A stretch of DNA of 42,398 nt, taken from Andreprevotia chitinilytica DSM 18519 (GTDB lineage Bacteria; Pseudomonadota; Gammaproteobacteria; Burkholderiales; Chitinibacteraceae). Positions 32,449 to 41,129 of the stretch are shown here, piece after piece. The notes beneath the pieces are model-generated. The model was not told where the DNA came from, did no database searches, and saw nothing but the letters and a program-made list of their open reading frames with translations. A program made the translations under genes and the position numbers. The stretch spans positions 1 through 42,398 of the forward strand of contig NZ_JONM01000028.1 in assembly GCF_000711875.1 (NCBI RefSeq), read 5' to 3'. How positions within the stretch are numbered: the first letter of the stretch is position 1; each line of letters opens with the position of its first letter.

Positions 32449-33798
32449 ATGCCCTTCCTGCCTTTTCCTGCGTCCTCCCGCCTGCATCAACCGGCACTCA
32501 TTTCCACCTTGTTAGCGGCTGGTGCAGCGCTCGCCTTGGTCGTCGGATTGGCCGGCTGCAACGATCACGCCACATCAGTGGCCCAGGCGGCCAGCGTCCC
32601 GGCCGGTGCCAATGCGGACTACGCCCCCACGCTCAAACGCCAGCCCAGCGCCGCAGAAATGACCGACCTTGGCCGCGCGCTGTTCTTCGATCGCACCCTC
32701 TCCGCCTCCGGCAAGATGGCCTGTGCCACCTGCCACGACCCGAACCATGCCTTCGGCCCGCCCAACAAGCTGGATGTGCAATTCGGCGGCGCGGACGGCA
32801 AGTTATTCGGCACCCGCGCCGCGCCATCGCTGCGCTACCTGCAAACCGTACCGGCCTTCACCGAACACTTCTTCGATAACGATGGCGACGACAGCGTCGA
32901 TGCCGGCCCGACCGGTGGCCACACCTGGGACGGCCGCGCTCGCTCGGCACACGAACAAGCCCGGCTGCCGCTGCTCTCCAAGAACGAAATGGCTAATGCC
33001 TCACCCGCCGATGTCGTTGCCAAGATCAAGGCCGGCCCGAATGCCACGCAGTTCCGCAAAGTGTTCGGCGAAGACATCTTCAACAACAACGACACCGCCT
33101 TCCGCTGGGCCACCATGGCGCTGGAGGTCTACCAGCAGAACCCGGCCGACTTCTACCCCTACACCAGCAAGTACGACGCCTTCCTGCGCGGTCAGGTGCC
33201 GCTCTCCAAACAGGAGCTGCACGGCCTGGCGCTGTTCAACGATGGCGACAAGGGCAACTGCGCCTCCTGCCACATCAGCCAGAAAACCAACGACGGCGCC
33301 TTCCCGCAATTCAGCGACTTCGGCCACATCGCCGTCGGCGTACCCCGCAACCACAAACTGCCGGTCAACGCCGACGCCCACTACTTCGACCTCGGCCTGT
33401 GCGGCCCAGACCGCACCGACCTGAAAAACCACCCCGAATACTGCGGCCTGTTCCGCACCCCAAGCCTGCGCAACGTCGCCACGCGGCAGACGTTCTTCCA
33501 CAACGGCAGCTTCCATTCACTGGAAGAGGTGGTGCGCTTCTATGTCACCCGCGACACCAACCCCGGCAAGTGGTATCCGAAAGACGCACACGGCAAAGTG
33601 CAGAAATACGACGACCTGCCTGCTCAGTATCAAGCGAACATCAACAACGAGCCCCCGTTCGGTGGCAAGCCCGGCGGTAAACCGGCGCTGACCGAGGCAG
33701 AGATTCGCGATGTGGTGGCGTTTATGAAGACCTTGAATGATGGGTACAAGGTTGAGGGGGATAAGGCTGTGGCTGGAGAAAAGACAGCGAAAAACTGA
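32449..33798 (+). CDS. Di-haem cytochrome c peroxidase (MauG/CcpA superfamily)
   Basis: About 449 residues, periplasmic. A hydrophobic leader (ISTLLAAGAALALVVGLAGC) ends in a lipobox, so it is probably a lipoprotein. There are two haem c sites: CATCHDPNHAFG in the N-terminal domain, after LGRALFFDRTLSASGKMAC, and CASCH in NDGDKGNCASCHISQ. TPSLRNVATRQTFFHNGSF is the conserved C-terminal region of the superfamily. It reduces hydrogen peroxide with electrons from a c-type donor, or acts in cofactor maturation; the fine function is open. ATG 32449 is preferred; ATG 32428 in the same frame is possible. It is divergent from the phosphatase and ends at a strong terminator. Confidence 0.9.
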   Translation: MPFLPFPASSRLHQPALISTLLAAGAALALVVGLAGCNDHATSVAQAASVPAGANADYAPTLKRQPSAAEMTDLGRALFFDRTLSASGKMACATCHDPNHAFGPPNKLDVQFGGADGKLFGTRAAPSLRYLQTVPAFTEHFFDNDGDDSVDAGPTGGHTWDGRARSAHEQARLPLLSKNEMANASPADVVAKIKAGPNATQFRKVFGEDIFNNNDTAFRWATMALEVYQQNPADFYPYTSKYDAFLRGQVPLSKQELHGLALFNDGDKGNCASCHISQKTNDGAFPQFSDFGHIAVGVPRNHKLPVNADAHYFDLGLCGPDRTDLKNHPEYCGLFRTPSLRNVATRQTFFHNGSFHSLEEVVRFYVTRDTNPGKWYPKDAHGKVQKYDDLPAQYQANINNEPPFGGKPGGKPALTEAEIRDVVAFMKTLNDGYKVEGDKAVAGEKTAKN

Positions 33799-33866
33799 CA
33801 AACATCCATCATGACTAGCAGCAGCCAATCACGCTGGCAGCCACGCTTTTGATGATTTCCCGCAGA

Positions 33867-33896
33867 AAGGGCGACTCGCATGAGTCGCCCTTTTTT
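33867..33896 (+). terminator. Terminator after the cytochrome c peroxidase
   Basis: GGGCGACTCGCATGAGTCGC plus CC (33869-33890) is a perfect 9-bp stem with a 4-nt loop, followed by TTTTTT. Confidence 0.92.
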
Positions 33897-33994
33897 CCAT
33901 GCAAAAAAGAAAGGCTTGTAAGTGTTTATTCAGAAATCATCCGGCATAATTGCGCCGCTTTAACTAAATAACATCCTGAATAGAGAACACATCG

Positions 33995-36397
33995 ATGAGC
34001 AAAAACAAGCCTCTCGTGGCCTGCCTGATCGCCGTAGCGATCGCGCTGGCCTTGCCCCTTGCCGGGTGCGGCGGCGGTGGCGGTTCGTCCACAACTAGCA
34101 GTTCAGCCCCCAGCGCGTCCACCTTGTCCGGTGTAGCAGCAACAGGCCTGCCGATCATTGGCGCGACCGTCACGATCAAGGATGCAGCCGGCACGACAGC
34201 AACCATCCAAACCGGCAACGATGGCAGCTACACGTTTGATACAAAAACACTGTCGACCCTCAAACTGCCGCTGATCATCAAAGTCTCCGGCGGTACGGTT
34301 GGCGGTCAAGCCAACAGCGTTGAGCTGTATTCGGTATCGACCACCGGCGGCATTGCCAATATCACGCCGCTCTCCCACCTGCTGTTGGCATCGCTCACCG
34401 GCCAATTGCCGGCTGACTTCTTTGCCGCCATCGGCAATGGTGCCTCGACCACGGTCGTAACCGACCAGAACGTTGCTGCCGCCCAGGCCAACGTGCTCGC
34501 CAAACTGCAAGCGCTGGGCATCGATGTTTCCGCGCTAAAAGACCTGATCAAGACTGCCATCAAGGCCGGTGACGCGACGGATGCGACCGACCAACTGCTC
34601 GACAAGCTCAACACCAAGCTTTCCAGCGTGACTGATGTCGCAACGACGCTGGCCACCGATACCATCGCCAAGAACAATGGCAAGGTGCCAACCAACGGCA
34701 AGGCCCCAACTGACACGCTGAGCGACGCAACCTATGGAGGGTGTATGGCGTTGAGCACGCTTCCCTCGGGACTAGCGGCAACGGATTTAGCTAGCCATTT
34801 ACCGGAAACGCTGTCGTTATGGCATTACACCCAAGACAGTTTCAACAGCTACGGAGGGGGCGCAACGCGCGTATATGGGACTAGCAGTGATTCCGAATTG
34901 CGCGAGCAAGAAGAAATCAGCACAAGTTGGCTTGATGAAACCGGGACTAAGACTGCGATCGGCCTACCGTCGAAAAAAGTGATCAACCGTCAAACTGATA
35001 CCGTTCATAACACTGTTTATGACAAACCGTATTATCTGCTTCAAACCGAATATTACTCACCGGTTGGGCGAGCCTATCTTGGACAATCCATTGTGGGCAG
35101 TAACGACAATCCGAGCGACTCGTTTGCGCAGTCCAATTACAACTGGAATTTCTATTACAACTCTAAGAAAGGGTCAGATGCCGCCCTGGACGGTTTAGCA
35201 AAAAACGTGGGGGTTAAATACAGCTGGAATGGCTATTCGGTAGGTTCTTTGATGGTAAAAACCACCGAGCCAGTCCAATACACCACCACTTACCAAGGAA
35301 TGGAGCAAATCACGACACACCTCGGTACTTTCAATGCGTGCAAGATTGCCATCATCGGCACAAAGGTAGTTGACTCAGTGGGGAGCATAATCTCATTCAC
35401 CGAAACACATTGGGATGTTAAAACGCTCGGAACGATCCGTCGGGACGATACGGAAATCAGCCGTCCAGCAAGCAGTCCAACCATAAAAAATTATGACTCT
35501 GCAGCTAGCCGGGAGCTCTACGGCAAACTGGTCGGCACGGTAAACTATGGCGATTCGCTGGTACCGAGCGACGAAACTTTGGGTTCTTGCCTGAAGACCG
35601 CAACGCTACCAGCACTGACAACGGGCAGTTCCACCGCAGCTGATGAGCACCGGCAAATCTACACCACGTATCTGCAGCAAAGTCTGGATGCAACCGGCAA
35701 GGCAACGTGGCAATCGAACCGCAATGCCACAATCATGGTGCAGGATACCCAGACCGCCGGCGATAGCTTTTACCTGAGCAATGGTGTACGCACTACTGTG
35801 CCGGCCAAATCCACGCCCTATCGTCTGACCGTGACCAGCAATACCAATCTGGCCGGTACGACCGATACTCGCCCTTGGTACATCAATGGCAAGCTCTTCA
35901 ATGATGTGACGACGGGTGCTTATCTGGGCTGGGAAGAAGATGGCGATGGCGCCAACCCTGCCGACCTGAATGTGGGTACAAGCTACTTCCAGCGCGTCTA
36001 TACGTCGATCAACTCGTCGCGTCCTGCATTCTGGAACAACGGACTGCGCAAGGGTGTGGCAGCACATGACATTAGTGATCGCTATACGGAAGCGAGCTGG
36101 ATCACCGGTACCCAGGCAACCAGCCAGAACATGACGATTACGTATACCGGACGCGATACCGTCACCACGCCGCTCGGCACGTTCAGCGCGTGCAAGTTGC
36201 AGACAAATACGATCCAGTCACGCACCGGCTATACGACAACGACCGGTGAAACGCAGTGGCTAGTCCCGACTCTGGGCATCGTGCGGCAAAGCTATTCGGA
36301 AGACGGCAATAACGGTAGCTATAAGGACTGGCACATGGGGATGGTGCGCGACACCACCGGTGTCGTTCGCTCCGGCGTGCTGTACGGCAATATCTGA
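33995..36397 (+). CDS. Large lipoprotein with internal duplication, unknown function
   Basis: 800 residues. A lipoprotein signal ends in LPLAGC (Cys 25), followed by a Gly/Ser-rich spacer. Residues about 43-85 form a carboxypeptidase-regulatory-like beta domain (GVAATGLPIIGATVTIKDAA, then GNDGSYTFDTKTL). A helical, Ala-rich stretch runs to about 245. Two related units follow (about 247-515 and 527-800). Each begins near a Gly-x-Cys and ends with a similar block: TTHLGTFNACKI...ETHWDVKTLGTIRR in the first, TTPLGTFSACKL...ETQWLVPTLGIVRQ in the second. The family is unknown; it may be a cell-surface binding protein. The first unit (about 34735-35520) has lower GC and different codon use from the rest of the gene. 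Confidence 0.8.
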   Translation: MSKNKPLVACLIAVAIALALPLAGCGGGGGSSTTSSSAPSASTLSGVAATGLPIIGATVTIKDAAGTTATIQTGNDGSYTFDTKTLSTLKLPLIIKVSGGTVGGQANSVELYSVSTTGGIANITPLSHLLLASLTGQLPADFFAAIGNGASTTVVTDQNVAAAQANVLAKLQALGIDVSALKDLIKTAIKAGDATDATDQLLDKLNTKLSSVTDVATTLATDTIAKNNGKVPTNGKAPTDTLSDATYGGCMALSTLPSGLAATDLASHLPETLSLWHYTQDSFNSYGGGATRVYGTSSDSELREQEEISTSWLDETGTKTAIGLPSKKVINRQTDTVHNTVYDKPYYLLQTEYYSPVGRAYLGQSIVGSNDNPSDSFAQSNYNWNFYYNSKKGSDAALDGLAKNVGVKYSWNGYSVGSLMVKTTEPVQYTTTYQGMEQITTHLGTFNACKIAIIGTKVVDSVGSIISFTETHWDVKTLGTIRRDDTEISRPASSPTIKNYDSAASRELYGKLVGTVNYGDSLVPSDETLGSCLKTATLPALTTGSSTAADEHRQIYTTYLQQSLDATGKATWQSNRNATIMVQDTQTAGDSFYLSNGVRTTVPAKSTPYRLTVTSNTNLAGTTDTRPWYINGKLFNDVTTGAYLGWEEDGDGANPADLNVGTSYFQRVYTSINSSRPAFWNNGLRKGVAAHDISDRYTEASWITGTQATSQNMTITYTGRDTVTTPLGTFSACKLQTNTIQSRTGYTTTTGETQWLVPTLGIVRQSYSEDGNNGSYKDWHMGMVRDTTGVVRSGVLYGNI

Positions 36398-36420
36398 TCG
36401 ACTTGACCAGCATCAGCACC

Positions 36421-36455
36421 AACAAAAAACCCGGCATTTGCTGGGTTTTTTGTTG
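36421..36455. terminator. Bidirectional terminator between the lipoprotein gene and cysA
   Basis: AACAAAAAACCCGGC and its complement GCTGGGTTTTTTGTT (one mismatch) form a stem with A and T runs on both sides. It can end both the plus-strand lipoprotein gene (stop 36397) and the minus-strand cysA (stop 36480). Confidence 0.85.
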
Positions 36456-36479
36456 GTGCAAGCGACCGAGAACAAGCAA

Positions 36480-37529
36480 TCACCCCGCCGTATAAACCCG
36501 CGCCTCACGCGGATTCAGCCACACCGGGTCGCCCACCCGCCAAGCACCGTCCTGATAGCGCTCGCGGGTCAGTTCGACTTCCACTGCTTCGTGCCCGGCG
36601 ACTTCCACCTCCAGCCGCACCGTCGCGCCCAGCAGGCGGATGTGGGTGATCACGCCGGCAATGGCGGAGTCGCTCGCATCGCGGGACAAGTCAATTTCAT
36701 GCGGGCGCACATAGACGGTTGCCGTCGTTTCGTTCGGGCTATTCGGCGCTTCGATACGAGCACCGCCGATTTCCGCCCAGCCTTCGTGCACGCGGGAATG
36801 GAACAGGTTTACGTCGCCGAGGAACTGGTACACGAACGGCGTTTCCGGGGTGTCGTAGACCTGCTCGGGCGTGCCGATCTGCTCGATCTTGCCCTTGTTC
36901 ATCACCACCACTCGGTCGGCGACTTCGAGGGCTTCTTCCTGATCGTGGGTGACGAACACGGAGGTGATGTGCATTTCGTCATGCAGGCGGCGCAGCCAGC
37001 GGCGTAGCTCCTTGCGCACCTTGGTATCCAGCGCGCCGAATGGCTCATCCAGCAACAGCACGCGCGGTTCAACCGCCAGTGCACGGGCAAGCGCGATGCG
37101 TTGGCGTTGGCCACCGGATAGTTGCGCCGGGTAGCGGTCGGCCAGCCAGTCGAGCTGCACCAGCCCGAGCAGATCGTGCACTTTCTTCTTGATCACGGCT
37201 TCGGTCGGGCGGGTCTTCTTGGGGCGTACACGCAGGCCAAAAGCCACGTTCTCGAACACGGTCATGTGGCGGAACAGCGCGTAATGCTGGAACACGAAGC
37301 CCACCTGGCGCTCGCGCACGTGGGTGTCGGTGGCATCTTCACCGTGGAACAGAATCTGGCCCTGATCCGGCGTTTCCAGCCCGGCGATGATGCGCAGCAG
37401 CGTGGTCTTGCCGCAGCCGGACGGGCCGAGCAATGCCAGCAACTCGCCAGAGGCGATGTCGAGATTGAGATTGTCCAGCGCGGTAAAGTCACCGAATCGC
37501 TTGTTGATGTTCTTGATTTCGATACTCAT
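36480..37529 (-). CDS. cysA: Sulfate/thiosulfate ABC transporter ATP-binding protein
   Basis: A 349-residue ATPase of the sulfate importer. Walker [10 protein letters not shown] (35-43), the Q loop in [12 protein letters not shown], signature LSGGQ (137-141), Walker B VLLLDEP and H-loop FVTHDQEEA are all visible. [20 protein letters not shown] is typical of CysA, and the C-terminal TOBE-like domain is present. ATG 37529 has AGGGGA just upstream. It is the last gene of sbp-cysT-cysW-cysA on the minus strand, 75 bp after cysW. Confidence 0.95.
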   Translation of the reverse strand: MSIEIKNINKRFGDFTALDNLNLDIASGELLALLGPSGCGKTTLLRIIAGLETPDQGQILFHGEDATDTHVRERQVGFVFQHYALFRHMTVFENVAFGLRVRPKKTRPTEAVIKKKVHDLLGLVQLDWLADRYPAQLSGGQRQRIALARALAVEPRVLLLDEPFGALDTKVRKELRRWLRRLHDEMHITSVFVTHDQEEALEVADRVVVMNKGKIEQIGTPEQVYDTPETPFVYQFLGDVNLFHSRVHEGWAEIGGARIEAPNSPNETTATVYVRPHEIDLSRDASDSAIAGVITHIRLLGATVRLEVEVAGHEAVEVELTRERYQDGAWRVGDPVWLNPREARVYTAG

Positions 37530-37604
37530 GGGGTTCCCCTGTGAGGGGTGAGGCGGGAGGAGTGAGGGGTTAAAACCACGCCTCATCTCCTCGCCTCACT
37601 CCGG

Positions 37605-38480
37605 TCATTCAGTAGCGTCGCGGCGGGCGGCTTCGGCCTGTTTTTCGGCGCGCCATTCGACGAAGGACTTCAACGCCAGTGTCACCAGTGCCAGCAAGGC
37701 CAGCAGCGAGGCGCAGGCGAAAGCGCCGACGAAGTTGTATTCGTTGTAAAGAATCTCGACGTGCAGCGGGATGGTGTTGGTCTCGCCGCGAATGTGGCCG
37801 GAGACCACCGACACGGCACCGAACTCCCCCATCGCCCTCGCATTGGCAAGGATCACGCCATACAGCAGGCCCCATTTGATGTTGGGGAGCGTCACGCGCC
37901 AGAAGGTTTGCCAGCCGGATGCGCCCAAGGTCATCGCCGCCTGTTCTTCCTCGCTGCCCTGCGCTTCCATCAGCGGGATCAATTCACGCGCGACGAAGGG
38001 GAAAGTGACGAACACGGTGGCCAGCACGATGCCGGGAATGGCGAAGATGATCTTGATGTCGTGCTCGATCAGCCACGGCCCCCACCAGCCTTGCGCGCCG
38101 ACCATCAACACGTAGATCAGACCGGCGACGACGGGCGACACCGAGAACGGCAAGTCGATCAGCGTGATCAACACGCTCTTGCCGCGGAACTCGAACTTCG
38201 CAATCGCCCACGCCGCGGCCACGCCGAACACAAGGTTGAGCGGCACCGAGATCAAGGCGGCGATGAGCGTGAGCTTGACCGCCGAGAGGGCATCGGGCTC
38301 GACCAGCGCCTGGAAATACAGACCGAAGCCCTTGCGCAGCGCCTCGTAGAACACGCTGGCCAGCGGCACCACCAGGAACAGCGCGATGAACAGCAGCGCC
38401 AGCCCGGTCAGTAGCCAACGCACCGACCGCGATTCGGTGGTGACGATGGAACGGTGAACGTTATTGGATGCACCCGCCAT
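37605..38480 (-). CDS. cysW: Sulfate ABC transporter permease CysW
   Basis: A 291-residue inner-membrane permease, one half of the sulfate channel. About six spans are seen, the first being [20 protein letters not shown]. The ATPase-docking motif is [20 protein letters not shown], and [20 protein letters not shown] is a conserved CysW segment. ATG 38480 lies one base after the cysT stop, with GGAGG upstream inside the end of cysT, so translation is probably coupled. Confidence 0.95.
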   Translation of the reverse strand: MAGASNNVHRSIVTTESRSVRWLLTGLALLFIALFLVVPLASVFYEALRKGFGLYFQALVEPDALSAVKLTLIAALISVPLNLVFGVAAAWAIAKFEFRGKSVLITLIDLPFSVSPVVAGLIYVLMVGAQGWWGPWLIEHDIKIIFAIPGIVLATVFVTFPFVARELIPLMEAQGSEEEQAAMTLGASGWQTFWRVTLPNIKWGLLYGVILANARAMGEFGAVSVVSGHIRGETNTIPLHVEILYNEYNFVGAFACASLLALLALVTLALKSFVEWRAEKQAEAARRDATE

Positions 38481-38481
38481 G

Positions 38482-39315
38482 TCAGCGCCTCCGTCCGAGT
38501 CGTTTTGCCGACCACCATTGCAGCCCGTTGATCACGAACAGCAGCAGGAAGGACACGCCCAGCATCACCACCGCAATCGCGGTTGCACCAAGGTAATCGT
38601 ATTGCTCCAGCTTGGAAATGATCATCAGCGGGGTGATTTCCGACACGTAGGGCATATTGCCGGCAATGAAGATCACCGAGCCATATTCGCCAATCGCCCG
38701 CGCAAAGGCCAACGCAAAACCGGTCAGCAACGCCGGCAGCAAGGTCGGCAGAATCACGCGCTGGAAGACCTGCAGGCGTGTGGCACCAAGGCTCGCGGCA
38801 GCTTCTTCCAATTCCTTTTCCAGCTCCTGCAATACCGGCTGCACGGTGCGGACGACAAAGGGCAGCGTGATGAAGGTCAAGGCGATCACGACGCCAATCG
38901 GCGTGAAGGCGATCTTGATGCCAAATGGCTCGAAGTACTGGCCGATCCAGCCGTTCGGTGCGTAGATCGTCGCAAGGGCGATACCCGCCACCGCCGTCGG
39001 CAGCGCAAAGGGAAGATCAACCAAGGCATCGATGAAGCGCTTGCCGGGGAACGGGTAACGCACCAGCACCCAGGCAATCAGCAGACCGGCGACCAGATTG
39101 ATGGATGCCGCCAGTGCGGAGGCGACGAACGTCAACTTGTAACTGGCGACCACGCGCGGCTCGGCCACGGCATGCCAGAAGCCGGCCAGATCGAGGTGAC
39201 TGCTCTTGAACACCAGCGCACTCAAGGGCAGTAGCACGATGATCGAGAGATAAAGCAGCGTGTAGCCCAGCGCGAGGTTGAACCCCGGCAGCACGCTGTG
39301 TTGTTTGAAGGCCAT
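38482..39315 (-). CDS. cysT: Sulfate ABC transporter permease CysT (CysU)
   Basis: A 277-residue inner-membrane permease and partner of CysW. The first span is [20 protein letters not shown]. The docking motif is [20 protein letters not shown], and [20 protein letters not shown] is diagnostic for CysT/CysU. ATG 39315 begins [18 protein letters not shown], the usual start. It is separated from sbp by 222 bp that contain structured repeat copy B, so its expression relative to sbp may be set there. Confidence 0.95.
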   Translation of the reverse strand: MAFKQHSVLPGFNLALGYTLLYLSIIVLLPLSALVFKSSHLDLAGFWHAVAEPRVVASYKLTFVASALAASINLVAGLLIAWVLVRYPFPGKRFIDALVDLPFALPTAVAGIALATIYAPNGWIGQYFEPFGIKIAFTPIGVVIALTFITLPFVVRTVQPVLQELEKELEEAAASLGATRLQVFQRVILPTLLPALLTGFALAFARAIGEYGSVIFIAGNMPYVSEITPLMIISKLEQYDYLGATAIAVVMLGVSFLLLFVINGLQWWSAKRLGRRR

Positions 39316-39424
39316 GTGTAGAGAGAGTCCTTTTTAGCTATTCAATACTGCTATTCAGTGCTGACCGCGGAGTCTGAGGAAGGCAGTTCTGCCCCTTTTT
39401 TTTGCCGCCGGGAAACCCCCGTTC

Positions 39425-39538
39425 AGAGCCACTAGCAAAACCCAGCGAAGCGGTCCTGGCTAGGCGCGCCGACGCAGACAGTACAAGTGGTACGGCAAGG
39501 AGGCGCAACAACGCCAGGAGGGTTTTGCTAGTGGCTCT
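39425..39538. repeat. Structured dispersed repeat, copy B (sbp-cysT gap)
   Basis: 114 bp with a 19-bp perfect basal stem, AGAGCCACTAGCAAAACCC (39425-39443) and its complement (39520-39538), and inner stem TCCTGGC (39454-39460) / GCCAGGA (39513-39519). Compared with copies A and C (TGCTGGC/GCCAGCA) both sides of one inner pair have changed together. The right end shares its last base with the sbp stop codon TAA, so in the sbp-cysT message the hairpin begins at the stop. Confidence 0.85.
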
Positions 39539-40536
39539 TACTTCTTGGCAATGCTCGCCGCAATCTGGTCGTACACCCCGCCGTCGTCGAAGTGCACCTT
39601 CTGTGCCTTCTGCAAACCGCCGAATTCGTTCACGCCAAATAGCTTCACATCCGGGAATTGCTTGGCGTATTTGGCGAACACTTTCGGGTCGCGCGGGCGC
39701 AGGTAGTTTTGCGCGGCGATGTCCTGACCGGCCGGGCTCCACAGGTACTTGAGGTATTCCTCGGCCACCTTGCGGGTGCCCTTCTTGTCCACCACCTTGT
39801 CGACCACGGCGACCGGCAGATCGGCATCGATCGAGATGGACGGATACACCACTTCGAAACCACCACGGCCGAATTCACGGGCGATCATTTCGGCCTCGTT
39901 TTCAAACGTCACCAGCACGTCGCCGATATTGCGTTGCATGAAGGTCGTCGTCGCGGCGCGACCGCCGGAATCGAGCACCGGCACGTTCTTGAACAGGCCA
40001 GTGACGAACTCACGCGCCTTGGTCTCGTTGCCGCCCGGTTGTTTCAGCGCATAGCCCCACGCGGCGAGGTAGGTATAGCGGCCGTTGCCGGAGGTCTTCG
40101 GGTTCGGCACCACCACCTGTACCCCCGGCTTCAGCAGGTCGCTCCAATCTTTGATGCCCTTCGGATTGCCCTTGCGCACGATCAGCACCTGCAGGCTGGA
40201 GAACGGCGCCGAGTCGTTCGGCAGGCGTTTCTCCCAACCCGGATTGATCTGCTTGCCCTTCTCGACGATGGCATCGATATCGGTGGACTGGTTCATTGTC
40301 ACCACATCCGCCTCCAACCCATCGATGACCGAACGCGCCTGTTTGGACGACCCGCCATGCGACTGCTGCACCGTGACCTTCTCCCGGAACCTTTGCTCGT
40401 AGTGCTTGGTGAAGGCCGGGTTGTAGTCCTTGTAGAAATCACGCATGACATCGTAGGAAACATTCAGCAGCGTGGTATCAGCTACAGCGGGCAATGAAAG
40501 CGCGGCGGCAAGGAGAGCGGCAAGCAATCTGGGCAT
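39538..40536 (-). CDS. sbp: Periplasmic sulfate-binding protein
   Basis: A 332-residue periplasmic protein that binds sulfate and hands it to CysTWA. The signal peptide is MPRLLAALLAAALSLPAVA, followed by DTTLLNVSYDVMRDFYKDYN, the signature start of mature Sbp/CysP. VTVQQSHGGSSKQARSVIDG and VVVPNPKTSGNGRYTYLAAW are the conserved ligand-site segments. ATG 40536 is chosen for AGGA 8 bp upstream; ATG 40545 is in frame just before it. It heads the minus-strand sulfate operon. Confidence 0.95.
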   Translation of the reverse strand: MPRLLAALLAAALSLPAVADTTLLNVSYDVMRDFYKDYNPAFTKHYEQRFREKVTVQQSHGGSSKQARSVIDGLEADVVTMNQSTDIDAIVEKGKQINPGWEKRLPNDSAPFSSLQVLIVRKGNPKGIKDWSDLLKPGVQVVVPNPKTSGNGRYTYLAAWGYALKQPGGNETKAREFVTGLFKNVPVLDSGGRAATTTFMQRNIGDVLVTFENEAEMIAREFGRGGFEVVYPSISIDADLPVAVVDKVVDKKGTRKVAEEYLKYLWSPAGQDIAAQNYLRPRDPKVFAKYAKQFPDVKLFGVNEFGGLQKAQKVHFDDGGVYDQIAASIAKK

Positions 40537-40621
40537 GATGAACATCCTGTAAGCAATGGCTGGATTGTGGTGGAAGCGCTTAGAACGACAAAGACGTTCC
40601 GGTTAGATCATTAAAGCCCAA

Positions 40622-40658
40622 TTGCATAAACAAACAGGGGCGCGGTATGCGCCCCTGT
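40622..40658 (-). terminator. Hairpin upstream of sbp, likely terminator of the mop transcript
   Basis: ACAGGGGCGC (40634-40643) pairs with GCGCCCCTGT (40649-40658) around a 5-nt loop. On the minus strand TTTGTTTATG follows. It lies between repeat copy C and the sbp start. Confidence 0.65.
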
Positions 40659-40680
40659 TCGGTATTACAAACCCTTAAGA

Positions 40681-40789
40681 ACCGTCAACAAAACCCAGCG
40701 TAGCGGTGCTGGCTAGGCGTGCGAAGCGCAGACAGTACAACTGGTACGGCAAGCAAGCACAACGACGCCAGCAGGGTTTTGTTAATGGT
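40681..40789. repeat. Structured dispersed repeat, copy C
   Basis: 109 bp with basal arms ACCGTCAACAAAACCC (40681-40696) and GGGTTTTGTTAATGGT (40774-40789), one wobble and one mismatch, and inner stem TGCTGGC (40707-40713) / GCCAGCA (40767-40773). It begins two bases after the mop stop codon on the minus strand. The core is almost identical to copy A. Confidence 0.85.
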
Positions 40790-40791
40790 GA

Positions 40792-41007
40792 TCAAAGCGT
40801 GGCAATCGATACTTCCGTGGACTTCACGAAAGCGATCACTTCGCGGCCCGGCTTGAGATCAAGCTCCTTGACCGAACGCGTGGTGATCACCGAGGTGACA
40901 ATGCCGGACGGTGTGGTGACATCGACTTCGGACAACACCGGGCCTTCGATGATTTCCTTGATGGTGCCGCGGAACTGGTTGCGAACATTGATGGATTGGA
41001 TCGCCAT
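40792..41007 (-). CDS. Molbindin-type (Mop/TOBE domain) molybdate-binding protein
   Basis: A 71-residue single Mop domain: MAIQSINVRNQFRGTIKEII, then EGPVLSEVDVTTPSGIVTSV and ITTRSVKELDLKPGREVIAF. This is the classic molbindin sequence pattern (N-Q-F-x-G-x-I / G-x-V-x-S-E-V / T-x-x-S). Such proteins assemble into hexamers that bind molybdate or related oxyanions in the cytoplasm, for storage or homeostasis. ATG 41007 has AGGAGC 8 bp upstream; a longer reading is not needed. It lies next to sulfate and sulfonate transport genes, which handle similar oxyanions. Confidence 0.93.
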   Translation of the reverse strand: MAIQSINVRNQFRGTIKEIIEGPVLSEVDVTTPSGIVTSVITTRSVKELDLKPGREVIAFVKSTEVSIATL

Positions 41008-41129
41008 GATTTGAAGCTCCTGTAGGTACGTTTGAATCACCGGGGGTGATGACGAGACCACCTTAACAAGCCGCAAATATCTCTCAAAGTAATTTGATAT
41101 TTATTTGTTATTACTTTTTAATATTAGCG
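41008..41129 (-). promoter_or_regulatory. AT-rich leader/promoter region of the molbindin gene
   Basis: These 122 bp between ssuB and mop are strongly AT-rich near 41085-41130 (minus strand TATTAAAAAGTAATAACAAA), unlike their surroundings. They probably hold the mop promoter. I could not identify a clear ModE site or a definite -35/-10 pair. Confidence 0.35.
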
